Of a stretch of 64,000 nucleotides of DNA, positions 7,223 through 16,683 are shown piece after piece (positions within the stretch are counted from its first letter, which is position 1; each line of letters starts with the position of its first letter). The DNA is taken from assembly GCF_001306175.1 (NCBI RefSeq), contig NZ_LGKN01000003.1, forward strand, positions 186,001 to 250,000. The letters run 5' to 3'. This stretch comes from Ardenticatena maritima (GTDB lineage Bacteria > Chloroflexota > Anaerolineae > Ardenticatenales > Ardenticatenaceae). The translations under genes were made by a program, and so were the position numbers. The notes under the pieces are model-generated. The model did not search any database, was not told the origin of the DNA, and worked only from the letters and a program-made list of their open reading frames with translations.

Positions 7223-9544
7223 ATGCCTCGTATCATGCAGCGTCGCTCTCTTCCTGAGTATATCGCTTGGTTGATCACTGTCGCCGGTCTGCTTTTTTTT
7301 GTGGCGTTGACCGTTCAACGCCATAACGCCTTTCTGACCACAGCCTTTGACCTTGGGAACTACGACCAGGCGGTTTGGAACACGGCGCATGGTCGCCCGC
7401 TGCGTCTCACGAACATTCCCGGTGTAGACATTCGGCTTGCGCACCATGTAGAGCCGATTCTTTTCCTGATTGCGCCCCTCTATTGGCTGTGGAGCGACCC
7501 GCGCATGCTGTTGATTGTGCAGGCGACTGTCGTGATGGCGGGGGCATTGCCCGCCTACTGGCTGGCAAGACGGCGCTTGCAAGACGACTGGGCGGCGCTT
7601 TTCTTCCCACTGGCGTGGGTCTTGTACCCACCGCTGGAAGGGGTCGTGCTGTTTGACTTTCACGCAGTGGCGTTGGCGTCCAGTTTGCTTTTGTTCGCCT
7701 TCAATTGGCTGGATGAAGGGCGCGTGCGCCTCTTCGCTCTGGCGGCATTCCTCGCCGCCATGACCAAGGAAGAAATCGGCTTCCTGGTGGCGCTCATGGG
7801 CGCGTATGCCTTTTTCGTGCAAGGGCGGCGTCGTCTGGGGTTGGTGACCATGCTGGCGGGGGCGGGCTGGTCGCTTTTCGCCATCGAAGTGGTGACGGCT
7901 TATTTTAGCCCCAAAGGCGAGCATGTTTTTCTTTCCTACTACGAAGGGTTGGGGGATGGCTTTTGGGGGTTGGTGAAAACGGCGCTGACTGCACCGCAGC
8001 GCATCATCATGCGGGCGCTGGAAGGCGGGGCAATCAGGTATCTCGCCACGATTCTGGCGCCGCTGGGCTTTCTGGCTTTGCTTGCCCCCGAGGTGCTGCT
8101 GATTGCCGCGCCTTCATTTGCCGTCAACTTGCTCAGTTCGTCCGAACCCATGCGCACGCCGGTTGGCTTTCACTATCCTGCGCCTATCACCCCCTTTGTC
8201 TTTGCCGCGAGTATTGTGGGATTGGCGCGGCTGGCGCACTGGTGGCGCGCGCGCGGCGGCTCACCACAGCATGTGGCGCGTGTGGGCGTGCTTCTGGCGC
8301 TCCCATTGCTGATGTGGGCGCACCGGCAGGATGGTGCAACGCCGCTTGCGCGCTGGTTCGAGTGGCCGCGCGTGACCGAACATCACCGCATTGGCGAGCG
8401 TATCATCGCGCGTATCCCCCCCGATGCCGCGGTCTCGGCGCAATGGCGGCTCAATCCACACGTGAGCCAGCGCGAGCGTATCTACCAGTTCCCTGACGTG
8501 CGCGATGCCGACTATGTGTTGATTGATGTCACCATCCCGCTGCTTTTGCAACATCCCAATGATCTGTATCGCACGGTGCAAGAGATGCTGGCGGGCGAGT
8601 GGGGGATTGAAGCCGCTGAAGATGGGTGGCTTTTGTTGCGGCGTGGCGCATCGCGTAAAACCTTCCCGGATGAATTTTACACCTTTGCCCGCACCACGCC
8701 CGATGGAGCCGCCGTGCCCGTTGATGTGCAGTTTGGGAATGCCGTGCGTCTGGTGGGGTACACCTTGACCGAAGAACGCAAAGGGTGGCGTCTCACCCTG
8801 TACTGGCAACGTGTGGGGCCTGCCTCGGCGGATACGCACCTCTGGCCCTTTTATTTTGACCTGCGGACGGGGTCTGTGTTGGAAGACACCTCGTTGCGCC
8901 CCATGGTGGAAACGATTTGGTATCCGCCTGTGATGTGGAAAGAAGGCGAGACGGTGCGCACGCGCATGTTGCCTTGGCCTGTGCCGGAGCCGTTCGGCGT
9001 CGCTGTGCAGGTGCGGCAGGGTGAGCAGGCGCTTTCGCCAACTGTTTTTGCCGGTGATGTGGGGTATCGCCCGGAGGGGGCGGTTTGGTTGACACAACAC
9101 CCACCAGCGCGATGGGCGGATGCCGAAGTGGCGTTGCCGCACCGTTTTGAAACCACGCCTGTCCCCACTGAGTTGGTGCGCGTGCAAGTGCCGGCAGACG
9201 AGTATGTCACCGCGGGGCAGCCCTATACCGTGACGTTGACATGGCAGGCAGGCGGCGCAACGGATGTGCCGCTGACTGTCTTTACGCAGGTGCTGAACGA
9301 AGCGGGGCAACTGGTGGCGCAACATGATAGCCAGCCGGCTGTTGGGCTACGGCCAACTGTGGATTGGCAGCCGGGTGAGCGCATTCAAGATCCGCATATC
9401 ATTGCACTGCCTGCCGACCTGCCGGCGGGGCGGTATCGGCTCATTGTGGGCTTGTATGATGCGCAAACAGGGCAGCGCGTACCTGCGGGGACGCCCGATA
9501 ATGCTCTCGAAGTCCATCAATTTGTGGTGCAGGACGACAAATAG
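7223..9544 (+). CDS. DUF2079 polytopic membrane protein with C-terminal beta domains
   Basis: The N-terminal 450 residues form a multi-spanning membrane domain of the DUF2079 family, recognised by TAFDLGNYDQAVWNTAHGRP, then RLAHHVEPILFLIAPLYWLW and TKEEIGFLVALMGAYAFF. The family resembles GT-C glycosyltransferases, and its early Asp-Asn-Asp loop could be catalytic; no activity is established. Residues 500-773 are soluble and hold two beta-sandwich-like repeats: FGNAVRLVGYTL to RLTLYWQRV, then YTVTLTWQAGGATDVPLTVF to PAGRYRLIVGLYD. The same tail domain is common in Chloroflexota membrane glycosyltransferase-like proteins. It probably acts outside the cytoplasmic membrane. Confidence 0.8.
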   Translation: MPRIMQRRSLPEYIAWLITVAGLLFFVALTVQRHNAFLTTAFDLGNYDQAVWNTAHGRPLRLTNIPGVDIRLAHHVEPILFLIAPLYWLWSDPRMLLIVQATVVMAGALPAYWLARRRLQDDWAALFFPLAWVLYPPLEGVVLFDFHAVALASSLLLFAFNWLDEGRVRLFALAAFLAAMTKEEIGFLVALMGAYAFFVQGRRRLGLVTMLAGAGWSLFAIEVVTAYFSPKGEHVFLSYYEGLGDGFWGLVKTALTAPQRIIMRALEGGAIRYLATILAPLGFLALLAPEVLLIAAPSFAVNLLSSSEPMRTPVGFHYPAPITPFVFAASIVGLARLAHWWRARGGSPQHVARVGVLLALPLLMWAHRQDGATPLARWFEWPRVTEHHRIGERIIARIPPDAAVSAQWRLNPHVSQRERIYQFPDVRDADYVLIDVTIPLLLQHPNDLYRTVQEMLAGEWGIEAAEDGWLLLRRGASRKTFPDEFYTFARTTPDGAAVPVDVQFGNAVRLVGYTLTEERKGWRLTLYWQRVGPASADTHLWPFYFDLRTGSVLEDTSLRPMVETIWYPPVMWKEGETVRTRMLPWPVPEPFGVAVQVRQGEQALSPTVFAGDVGYRPEGAVWLTQHPPARWADAEVALPHRFETTPVPTELVRVQVPADEYVTAGQPYTVTLTWQAGGATDVPLTVFTQVLNEAGQLVAQHDSQPAVGLRPTVDWQPGERIQDPHIIALPADLPAGRYRLIVGLYDAQTGQRVPAGTPDNALEVHQFVVQDDK

Positions 9545-9574
9545 ACGGGGGCTTGCCTGATGAAGGCGCCCCGA

Positions 9575-9604
9575 TTGATACGTGCGTTTGTCTTGTGCTA
9601 TACT
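9575..9604 (+). promoter_or_regulatory. Predicted promoter for the DUF554 gene
   Basis: TTGATA, 18 bases, TATACT. It lies in the 140-base spacer after the DUF2079 gene, about 80 bases before the ATG. Confidence 0.6.
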
Positions 9605-9684
9605 TTCCACTGGTGTTGCATCACCTTGGGCAAACGGAAAGTGCCAATCTGAGCAACAAACCTATTTGTGCTAGTAGAAAACGT

Positions 9685-10404
9685 ATGTTGGGAACACTCA
9701 TCAACGCCATAACGGTTCTTGTGGGTGGCACAATTGGCTTGCTGTTTGGCAACCGTTTGCCGGAAAAGACGCGCCACACGGTCATGCATGGTTTGGGATT
9801 GGCGACGCTCGTTGTTGGAATGCAAATGGCTTTGACTACGCAAAATGTGCTCGTGGTCATTTTCAGCGTGTTGTTGGGCGGTGTTGTTGGCGAGTGGTGG
9901 CGGCTTGATGACCGTTTGGAGGCATTGGGCGACTGGTTTCAGCAGCGCCTTGTGCATCCCGACAATCAGGCGACATCGCGCGTGAGTGAAGGGTTTGTGA
10001 CAGCGAGCCTCGTTTTTTGTGTAGGACCGATGACCGTGTTGGGAGCGTTGCAAGATGGGTTGACGGGAAACTTTGAACTGTTGGCCATCAAGGGCCTGCT
10101 GGATGGTTTTGCCGCGATGGCGTTTGCGTCTGTGATGGGATGGGGCGTTTTGCTCAGCGTGTTCACCATTCTCATCTACCAGGGGGGCATTTCGCTGGGG
10201 GCGATGCTCTTTGCGCAGTCGCTGGCAGGCTCATTGACGGCGGACACCCCCGCGCTTGTGGAACTGACCGCGACGGGAGGGGTGTTGATTTTGGGGATAG
10301 GCTTGGGATTGCTGGATATCAAGCGTATCCGTGTCGCCAACTTTCTTCCCGCGCTCGTCTTTGCTCCGCTGTTGGTCTTCCTGGTGCAACACCTCATTCC
10401 ATAA
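9685..10404 (+). CDS. DUF554 (YqgA-like) integral membrane protein
   Basis: The 239 residues are mostly hydrophobic with about seven helices. They begin MLGTLINAITVLVGGTIGLL and contain GLATLVVGMQMAL, LLGGVVGEWWRLDDRLEALG, FVTASLVFCVGPMTVLGALQ and FASVMGWGVLLSV, the conserved blocks of the DUF554/YqgA family. The function is unknown; a transport role is often assumed. I started it at the ATG that gives the typical family N-terminus; the longer upstream frame reads through the promoter. No strong ribosome site is seen. Confidence 0.85.
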   Translation: MLGTLINAITVLVGGTIGLLFGNRLPEKTRHTVMHGLGLATLVVGMQMALTTQNVLVVIFSVLLGGVVGEWWRLDDRLEALGDWFQQRLVHPDNQATSRVSEGFVTASLVFCVGPMTVLGALQDGLTGNFELLAIKGLLDGFAAMAFASVMGWGVLLSVFTILIYQGGISLGAMLFAQSLAGSLTADTPALVELTATGGVLILGIGLGLLDIKRIRVANFLPALVFAPLLVFLVQHLIP

Positions 10405-10450
10405 ATAAAAAGTGTGCTTGCAAGAGCGCACGCCACATGAGGAGTAAGGC

Positions 10451-11683
10451 ATGATGAGTTTACCGACCGAGCAACGAGATGTTGCGTTATTTGTTGATTT
10501 TGAGAACGTCTATATCTCTGTCCGTGAAGTGTATGGGCAAAATCCGAATTTTGAATACATCATGGAAAAAGCGGCCGAATATGGTCGTGTGATTATTGCG
10601 CGAGCGTATGCTGATTGGTATCGGTATCAGCGTGTGACTAATGCGCTTTACGCCAACGGGATTGAGCCCGTTTATGTACCGACGTATTACTACGGGCAAG
10701 AACCGCACAAAGCGACCGCTATCAAAAATAGTGTGGACATCCACATGGTGATTGACGCCATGCGGACGCTCTACACGCACGAAAACATTGACGTGTATGT
10801 CTTCGTCACCGGCGACCGGGATTTCATCCCGCTGATTCACGCGATTCGCCAAAAGGGCAAGATGTGTGTCGTGATTGGGGTTGCCGATACGGCAAGCAGC
10901 CATTTGGCGCAAAGCGCCGACGAGTTTTTGTTCTACCATCAGCTTTCTGATGATATTCGCCCCGCCCGTGAGAAAATGGACCCCTTTGAGGCGGTTCCCG
11001 AAGCTGTCAAACTGGCGCGCCAACGGGGGAATGTGCCCACATTTGCCATCATCAAACTTCTCTTGGTGGAATTGTTGGGCGAGTTCGACCACACCAAACT
11101 GAAAGACCGCCATGGGCGCTCATTCCAAAAATTCAAGGACTTCATGAAGGAATGTGAACGGCGGGGCTTGATTCGCATTGTAAGTAGCGGCACAGTTAAC
11201 GAAGTGTTGTTGCCGGGCGAAGACCTCTCTATGGCTGTGTACGCAGGTGAACAAGGCAATGGCAAGAAAGAAAAAAGCGAGAAAGGGCGGCGTGGTCGCG
11301 CGCACAAAGCCGATACCGCTGAGACGCCATCAGAAGCGAGTTCAAGCCGCTTGATACAGGGGGATGTGGACCCGTTGCAGTTGCTTGTGCAAGCTGTGCA
11401 CGAGGCGCGCAAACGCAACAACCTGTGTACGATGGCAACGCTCAAAGTGCTGATGAAGGAGCTCTACCCCGGTTTTGATGAGCGCCGTTTTGTTGGGCCC
11501 GATGGCAAGCCGTTCAGCAAATTCAAGGATTTGGTCGAAGCCGCCGAGGCGCAAGGGCTTGTGCAAACCTTGACAACGGGCACCGTGCACGAGGTCTTTT
11601 TGCCGGGCGAAGACCCGTTGGCGTTGAGTCGATTCCGTCGAGGTGAGAAAACAGCGTCTGGGGATACACCGACAACATCATGA
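10451..11683 (+). CDS. NYN-domain nuclease-like protein with two OST-HTH/LOTUS domains
   Basis: The 410 residues start with a NYN/LabA-type PIN-like domain. DVALFVDFENVYIS, the central IKNSVDIHMVIDAM and VFVTGDRDFIPLIHAIRQKG supply the usual acidic metal-binding residues. Two repeats follow, at about 175-255 and 310-390. Each has the pattern of an OST-HTH/LOTUS RNA-binding winged helix: FDHTKLKDRHGRSFQKFKDF with SSGTVNEVLLPGED, then FDERRFVGPDGKPFSKFKDL with TTGTVHEVFLPGED. A Lys/Arg-rich linker separates them. An RNase that binds structured RNA through LOTUS domains is the natural reading; the substrate is unknown. GGAG precedes the ATG. Confidence 0.88.
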   Translation: MMSLPTEQRDVALFVDFENVYISVREVYGQNPNFEYIMEKAAEYGRVIIARAYADWYRYQRVTNALYANGIEPVYVPTYYYGQEPHKATAIKNSVDIHMVIDAMRTLYTHENIDVYVFVTGDRDFIPLIHAIRQKGKMCVVIGVADTASSHLAQSADEFLFYHQLSDDIRPAREKMDPFEAVPEAVKLARQRGNVPTFAIIKLLLVELLGEFDHTKLKDRHGRSFQKFKDFMKECERRGLIRIVSSGTVNEVLLPGEDLSMAVYAGEQGNGKKEKSEKGRRGRAHKADTAETPSEASSSRLIQGDVDPLQLLVQAVHEARKRNNLCTMATLKVLMKELYPGFDERRFVGPDGKPFSKFKDLVEAAEAQGLVQTLTTGTVHEVFLPGEDPLALSRFRRGEKTASGDTPTTS

Positions 11684-11699
11684 AGGGCGAAAGTGCTAG

Positions 11700-11726
11700 G
11701 TGGGGGATTCCGTGAGAGTCCCCCAC
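11700..11726. terminator. Hairpin terminator between convergent genes
   Basis: An 8-base stem GTGGGGGA/TCCCCCAC with an 11-base loop, followed on the plus strand by TTGCGTTT. It separates the NYN gene from the leftward cyclase gene. Confidence 0.65.
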
Positions 11727-11732
11727 TTGCGT

Positions 11733-12815
11733 TTAGGCGGGGGTAGGCTCTTTGACTTCTTCCACACGGTACGCCCGAATGGGTTCACTATGCCCTTTGA
11801 GCACAATCGGTTCAATGGGGCGTACGACAACCAGGTCTTTGACTCGCTCATAGGTGGCGTTGTCAATCAAAATCTCACCGCCATGCGCAATTTCTTGCAG
11901 GCGTTTGGCGGTGTTTGGCGTGTTCCCAATCGCGGTGTAATCCATCACTTGCTCTGAGCCTACGTTGCCGACTACCGCTTCCCCTGTGGCGATACCAATC
12001 CCAATGTGAAGTTTTTGCAGCAACTCATCGCCTTCGCGCATGCGCAAGAACGCTTGTTGCATCGCCCATGCCGTGCGAATCGCGCGCTCGGCGTCGTTTT
12101 CGCTGGCAAGCGGTGCGCCGAAAAATGCCATGATGGCGTCGCCGAGGTATTTGTCCATGGTGCCGCCGTATTCAAAGACAAGCGGCGTCAGCACGTTGAA
12201 AATGCGGTTGAGTACGTCCAGCACGAGGGCTGCATCACGGCGTTCGGCAAAGTGCGTAAAGCCGCGGATATCCGCAAAAAGAACGCTGATGACGCATGTG
12301 CGCCCCCCCAGGCGCAAGTTCTCATCCGGGTTTTCGAGAATGGTCTGGGCGATTTCGCGCGAGACGTAGCGCGTCAGAACCTGTTCCAGCAAAGCGTTTT
12401 TGGCTTGCAATTCATCATGCAGTTGCTTGATACGCAGCAAAGAGCGCACACGCGCCAAGAGTTCTACGCGATTGAACGGCTTGCTGAGAAAATCATCGGC
12501 GCCGGCTTCCAGCCCCTTGACCTTGTCTTGCACTTCGCGCAGAGCGGTGAGCATGAGGATGGGGATAGCGCGCCTTTGTTCATCAGCGCGCAAACGCCGA
12601 GCGACCTCGAAGCCGTCCATCTTCGGCATCATAATGTCCAGGATAATGAGGTCGGGATCATGTTTTTCGACGGCTTCCAGGGCTTCAACGCCATCGTATG
12701 CTGTGAAAATGAGGTATCCTTGTGGAATCAACATCGCTTCGACCAGTTCCACGTTGTGTGGATGGTCATCTACCACAAGAATGCGTGGCTTGTTTTCACT
12801 CTTGGCTTGCGTCAT
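11733..12815 (-). CDS. Response regulator with class III adenylate/guanylate cyclase output
   Basis: Residues 10-130 are a complete receiver: acidic pair VVDDHP, phospho-acceptor Asp60 in LIILDIMMPKMDGF, Thr90 and Lys112 in LSKPF. A coiled linker leads to a class III cyclase catalytic domain (about 165-350). The metal-binding Asp182 is in VLFADIRGFT and the second in KYLGDAIMAFFGAP (Asp226). Substrate residues Lys222 and Asp292 (VMDYTAIGN), and the transition-state pair Asn301/Arg305, are all present. The Lys/Asp pair predicts ATP as substrate and active cAMP synthesis. Its start overlaps the end of the histidine kinase gene by 20 bases, so the kinase is its likely partner. Confidence 0.93.
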   Translation of the reverse strand: MTQAKSENKPRILVVDDHPHNVELVEAMLIPQGYLIFTAYDGVEALEAVEKHDPDLIILDIMMPKMDGFEVARRLRADEQRRAIPILMLTALREVQDKVKGLEAGADDFLSKPFNRVELLARVRSLLRIKQLHDELQAKNALLEQVLTRYVSREIAQTILENPDENLRLGGRTCVISVLFADIRGFTHFAERRDAALVLDVLNRIFNVLTPLVFEYGGTMDKYLGDAIMAFFGAPLASENDAERAIRTAWAMQQAFLRMREGDELLQKLHIGIGIATGEAVVGNVGSEQVMDYTAIGNTPNTAKRLQEIAHGGEILIDNATYERVKDLVVVRPIEPIVLKGHSEPIRAYRVEEVKEPTPA

Positions 12816-15800
12816 GACGACCCTCTTTATTCAGTATCTGGGTGCGCTCGTCAACCTGTTCTTGCCCTTGCAACGGCATTTCAATGTGCACGCGCGTTCC
12901 TTTGCCTTCCTCACTCTCAATCCAGATACGCCCACCATGCATTTCAACCAGGCGGCGGGTCAAGGTCAACCCCAAGCCCGTGCCTTCGGTTGAGCGGCGA
13001 TAGCGGTCTTCTTCAATGCGGGTAAACGCCTCGAAAATTGTATCCAGTTTATCGGCGGGAATGCCGACCCCGGTATCTTCGACCGTGAGGCGCAACCTGT
13101 CGCTTTCTTCCCACGCCCAAATGGTGACCGACCCTTCTTCGGTGAATTTGATGGCGTTGGAAACAATATTGTAGAGCACCTGTTTGAAGCGCAGACGGTC
13201 GGCGACGATGCGGGCGGGGGCGTGGTCAAGGGTGTATTTGAGTTCCAGCCCTTTCTTTTCGGCAAGTGGTTGCACAACGCTCACAACTTCTTCGATAGCG
13301 CCGTGCAGGTCAAACAGTTCGTAATGCAGGTCCATGCGCCCGGCTTCAATTTTCGAGAGGTCCAGAATATCGTTAATGAGGTCTAACAGGTGGCGGGCGC
13401 TGGTCAGAATGTTGTTCAGGTAGCGGTGCTGGTGCTCGTTGAGTTCGCCAAAGGCTTCATCCTGCAACACTTCGCTGAACCCGATGATGGAGTTGAGCGG
13501 TGTGCGCAATTCGTGGCTCATGTTGGCGAGGAATTCGCTCTTCAAGCGTGAGGCGCGCGCCAGCTCTTCGTTGGCGCGTTGCAATTCTTCGGTGCGCGCT
13601 TGCAATTCCGAGATGAGCCGCGCGTCCTCGATGGCGGTAGCAACCTGGTGTGCAAAGAGTTCGAGCACCTGGATTTGTTCCCATGTTGGGCGCAATCCAT
13701 CCGCCGGACCGTCAACTGAGAGATGCCCGAGAATACGGTCGCCCAGGCGGATGGGAATAATCAACACGTCAGCAGGATGCCAGCGATGACGCCCTTCAGA
13801 TTCATTGAGGATGATGACTTCATCCTGCAAGATGAGGCGGTCGGTTTCGCGCAGATATTCCAACTGTTCCTGGCTGAGTTGTTCGGCGCGAATGAAGTAG
13901 GATTGGCTGATGCGGTACTTTTCGTGTTGCCAGAACGATTCTTCGATGGGCGAAGGCGGCAAGCCTAAAATGCGCTTTTCAAGCGCGGGGTCGCGTGAAA
14001 CGGCTGCCGCGGGCAAGACAACGCCACGTTCCTCATCCCGCAAGAAGAGCGCCACCGTGTTCCAGCCCAGCGTTTCGCTGACCGTGCGGCAAACCTGTTC
14101 AAAGAGTGTGGGCAAGTCGGGTTGGCGGCGCAGGTGTTGAATAATGTCCAACAGGCGGGTGACCTGTTCGGCGTGTTGTTGGACCTTGCGGAAGAGCTGG
14201 GCGTTTTCAATGGCAACGCTCAGCTGATTGGTGAGCGTTTGAAGCAAGAGCAAATCGCTTTCGTCGAACGCGTTGGTACGGGCGTCTTGCAAATCGAGCA
14301 CGCCGATGACTTCACCGCTGCGGTTGAAAATGGGGAGCGCCATTTCGGCGCGTGTCTGTTCGAGTGTGGGCACGTAGAAGGCGCTGTTTTGCACGTCGTT
14401 GACAATGAGCGGCTTTCCGGTAGCGGCAACGTGCCCCACAATCCCTTCTGAACCGACTTTGAGCGGGCGGTTTTTGCGGCGCGTGAGCAAACTGGTATCA
14501 GTCGTGGCAGCGAGATAGGCGTATTCGTCCTTGACCAGGTTGATATTGACCTGGGCGTACCCATAGGCGCGTTGAATCGCAAAGACGACTTCCGTCAGCA
14601 GGTGGTCAAGGTCCAGAATGGTGTAGAGCCGCCGACCAATTTCGTGCAAGAGAGTGAGTTGTTCGATGCGTCGTTTTTCTTGCGCCAGTAGAAGCGCATT
14701 TTCGTAGGCGGCGGCGGCTTCTTGCGCAAGGAGCGAGAAGATTTGAACGGTGTCGTTGGCTACTTTTTCGGGGTCGAGCAACAGAAGGATAGCGCGCACT
14801 TCGTTTTCCCAGGCAAGTGGCGCGGCGATGTACTGTTTGCATTCAATCGTGAAGGTTGAGCCGTCGTTGCGTTTCCCTTGAATGGGACCTTGGCCTGTTG
14901 TGGCACCAATCGCACGCACGAAGGTAATGAAATCGCCTTGCAGCAAAATTTCGTGCAAATTGGTATGCCGTTGCATGTTGATATGTTCGGCAAGGAACAG
15001 GTGTTCCCCGCGCTTGATGAAGAGCGCCGCCGCGCGTGCCGGAAGCATGTCAAGCGCTTCTTGGAGAATGTGGCGGCGGAGCGCCGCAACGTCGTGCTCA
15101 CCCGCCAGTCGCAAGAGGCTTTGATAGAGGCGCGTCAGGGCGCGGATGCGACTTTCACTTTGCTGGTAGAGTTGCGCGTTTTGAATGGCAGCGGCGACAC
15201 GACTGGCAAGCAGTTGCAGCATCAATTCATGGTCGGATGTAAATGTGCCGGGTTGGTCGCTATCAATGCTGAGCGCCCCAATAACGCGGTCTTCGATAAT
15301 GAGCGGCGCGACCATGAGTGAGCGCACCCCTGAACCAAAGTCAATGAACGCGGGGTCTTTGGTCGTGTCGGTGATGCAAAAGCTGCGCCGTTCGAGGACG
15401 GCACGTCCGGCGATACCTTCACCAATGTGCATGGTAGGTTTTTCGCGGACCGGAATCTCCTCGTCGGAGAGGGCGACCGGCACGAGCATTTTGCGTTCTT
15501 CATCCACCAGGTGGATGATGGCTTTGCGAGCTTTGGGGAAACTCTTGACGGTGTCGCGCAGAATGCGGCGCAACACTTCTTCCATATCCAGAGAGCTGCT
15601 GATGGAACGGCTAATATCGAGCAACGTGTTCAGTTCGCGCACACGTTGCCGCAACATCGCGTTGAGGGCGTTGAGTTGTTGCTCGCGCTGACGGAGTGAA
15701 TCCAGCATTTGGTTGAAGGCAACACCGACTTCCTGGAATTCGCGCGGCGCTTGTGCAAGCGCAAGCGGGCTGTAATCCCCTTTGCGGACACGCTGCGTGG

Positions 15801-16485
15801 CGGCAATAAATTGCTCAACAGGGCGCGCAATCGAACGCATCATGAAGACAACGCTGCCGAGGGCAAAGAGTGCGCCTAACAGGAATGTGACCAATACGAT
15901 GAGCGCGGCATCACGGCTGAGTGTTTGCGAAGTGATTTGGAGCGCCTGGAACTCTTCAAATTCATTTTCACGCAACGTTTGAATGTGGCTTTGGACCTCG
16001 CGCGCGAGCCTTTCGGTTTCACGCAACAAGGTGCGTTTATCGTCCTCGGTGAGCGTATCCGTATTTTCGAGAGCGCTCACAACGAGGGATTCCCATTGTT
16101 GATAGGCTGCCTGTGCCGCCCGGAGTGTGTTGAACCGCTCAGGTTCATCTGCAAAAGCGGTTTCCAAATCGTTGAAGGTTTGGGTCAATGCCGCGCGGGT
16201 CGCGGTCAATTGGGCGAGAGCGTCATTCGACTCGCTCGTCAGAAAGAGTTCCCAACTCGCTTCTGCGAGAGAAAAATCTTCGTTGAGGTGTGTAACGGCT
16301 TCAAGTTCGCTGGTGGCGTCAGTGAGGATGGACAAAATGCGGTTTTGTTGTTGGGTGATGCGATAATAGGAAAAAAGCAGCGCAATGATCGCAATTCCCA
16401 GGACAACGACATAGCCGAACCAGATACGATAAACCAAACTGCGTGAAAATTGGCGTAAAGGCTGACGCTCAATTTGTTTCGCCAT
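12796..16485 (-). CDS. Membrane histidine kinase with HAMP and four GAF domains
   Basis: A 1229-residue sensor kinase. Order: membrane helix at about 20-42, an extracellular helical bundle to about 190, a second helix near 194-217, HAMP (218-272), then GAF-type domains near 285-445, 450-600, 610-765 and 775-960. HisKA has SHELRTPLNSIIGFS with the phospho-accepting His991. HATPase has N-box NIVSNAIKF, G1 VEDTGVGIP and G2 GTGLGLTL. All catalytic motifs are intact. The GAF ligands are unknown; the second lacks some of the usual pattern. Translation is coupled to the receiver-cyclase downstream, which suggests a cAMP-producing two-component pair. Confidence 0.93.
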   Translation of the reverse strand: MAKQIERQPLRQFSRSLVYRIWFGYVVVLGIAIIALLFSYYRITQQQNRILSILTDATSELEAVTHLNEDFSLAEASWELFLTSESNDALAQLTATRAALTQTFNDLETAFADEPERFNTLRAAQAAYQQWESLVVSALENTDTLTEDDKRTLLRETERLAREVQSHIQTLRENEFEEFQALQITSQTLSRDAALIVLVTFLLGALFALGSVVFMMRSIARPVEQFIAATQRVRKGDYSPLALAQAPREFQEVGVAFNQMLDSLRQREQQLNALNAMLRQRVRELNTLLDISRSISSSLDMEEVLRRILRDTVKSFPKARKAIIHLVDEERKMLVPVALSDEEIPVREKPTMHIGEGIAGRAVLERRSFCITDTTKDPAFIDFGSGVRSLMVAPLIIEDRVIGALSIDSDQPGTFTSDHELMLQLLASRVAAAIQNAQLYQQSESRIRALTRLYQSLLRLAGEHDVAALRRHILQEALDMLPARAAALFIKRGEHLFLAEHINMQRHTNLHEILLQGDFITFVRAIGATTGQGPIQGKRNDGSTFTIECKQYIAAPLAWENEVRAILLLLDPEKVANDTVQIFSLLAQEAAAAYENALLLAQEKRRIEQLTLLHEIGRRLYTILDLDHLLTEVVFAIQRAYGYAQVNINLVKDEYAYLAATTDTSLLTRRKNRPLKVGSEGIVGHVAATGKPLIVNDVQNSAFYVPTLEQTRAEMALPIFNRSGEVIGVLDLQDARTNAFDESDLLLLQTLTNQLSVAIENAQLFRKVQQHAEQVTRLLDIIQHLRRQPDLPTLFEQVCRTVSETLGWNTVALFLRDEERGVVLPAAAVSRDPALEKRILGLPPSPIEESFWQHEKYRISQSYFIRAEQLSQEQLEYLRETDRLILQDEVIILNESEGRHRWHPADVLIIPIRLGDRILGHLSVDGPADGLRPTWEQIQVLELFAHQVATAIEDARLISELQARTEELQRANEELARASRLKSEFLANMSHELRTPLNSIIGFSEVLQDEAFGELNEHQHRYLNNILTSARHLLDLINDILDLSKIEAGRMDLHYELFDLHGAIEEVVSVVQPLAEKKGLELKYTLDHAPARIVADRLRFKQVLYNIVSNAIKFTEEGSVTIWAWEESDRLRLTVEDTGVGIPADKLDTIFEAFTRIEEDRYRRSTEGTGLGLTLTRRLVEMHGGRIWIESEEGKGTRVHIEMPLQGQEQVDERTQILNKEGRHDASQE

Positions 16486-16510
16486 AGGATTTTTTCTTTA
16501 CATGCTTCTA

Positions 16511-16538
16511 TTGACAGAGCTGGGTTCTGTTATTCTAT
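16511..16538 (+). promoter_or_regulatory. Predicted promoter for the lipid kinase-hemL group
   Basis: A perfect TTGACA with a weak -10 (TTCTAT, 16-base spacing). It overlaps the opposing kinase promoter, so the two may compete. Confidence 0.4.
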
Positions 16539-16560
16539 GAGCAAGAAGGCGTTTCAGCAA
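16532..16560 (-). promoter_or_regulatory. Predicted promoter for the histidine kinase-cyclase operon
   Basis: On the minus strand TTGCTG, 17 bases, TAGAAT, about 47 bases before the ATG. Confidence 0.45.
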
Positions 16561-16683
16561 ACACGAGAGTACCTTTTCTCTATGGTTTTCAAGATGAATA
16601 CGCACGTTGGTTTTGATGAAGACTTTTGAACAAACGGGGGGATTGCATATCATGCGCCTGCATGTTTACAGAGGGGGGAAGGT

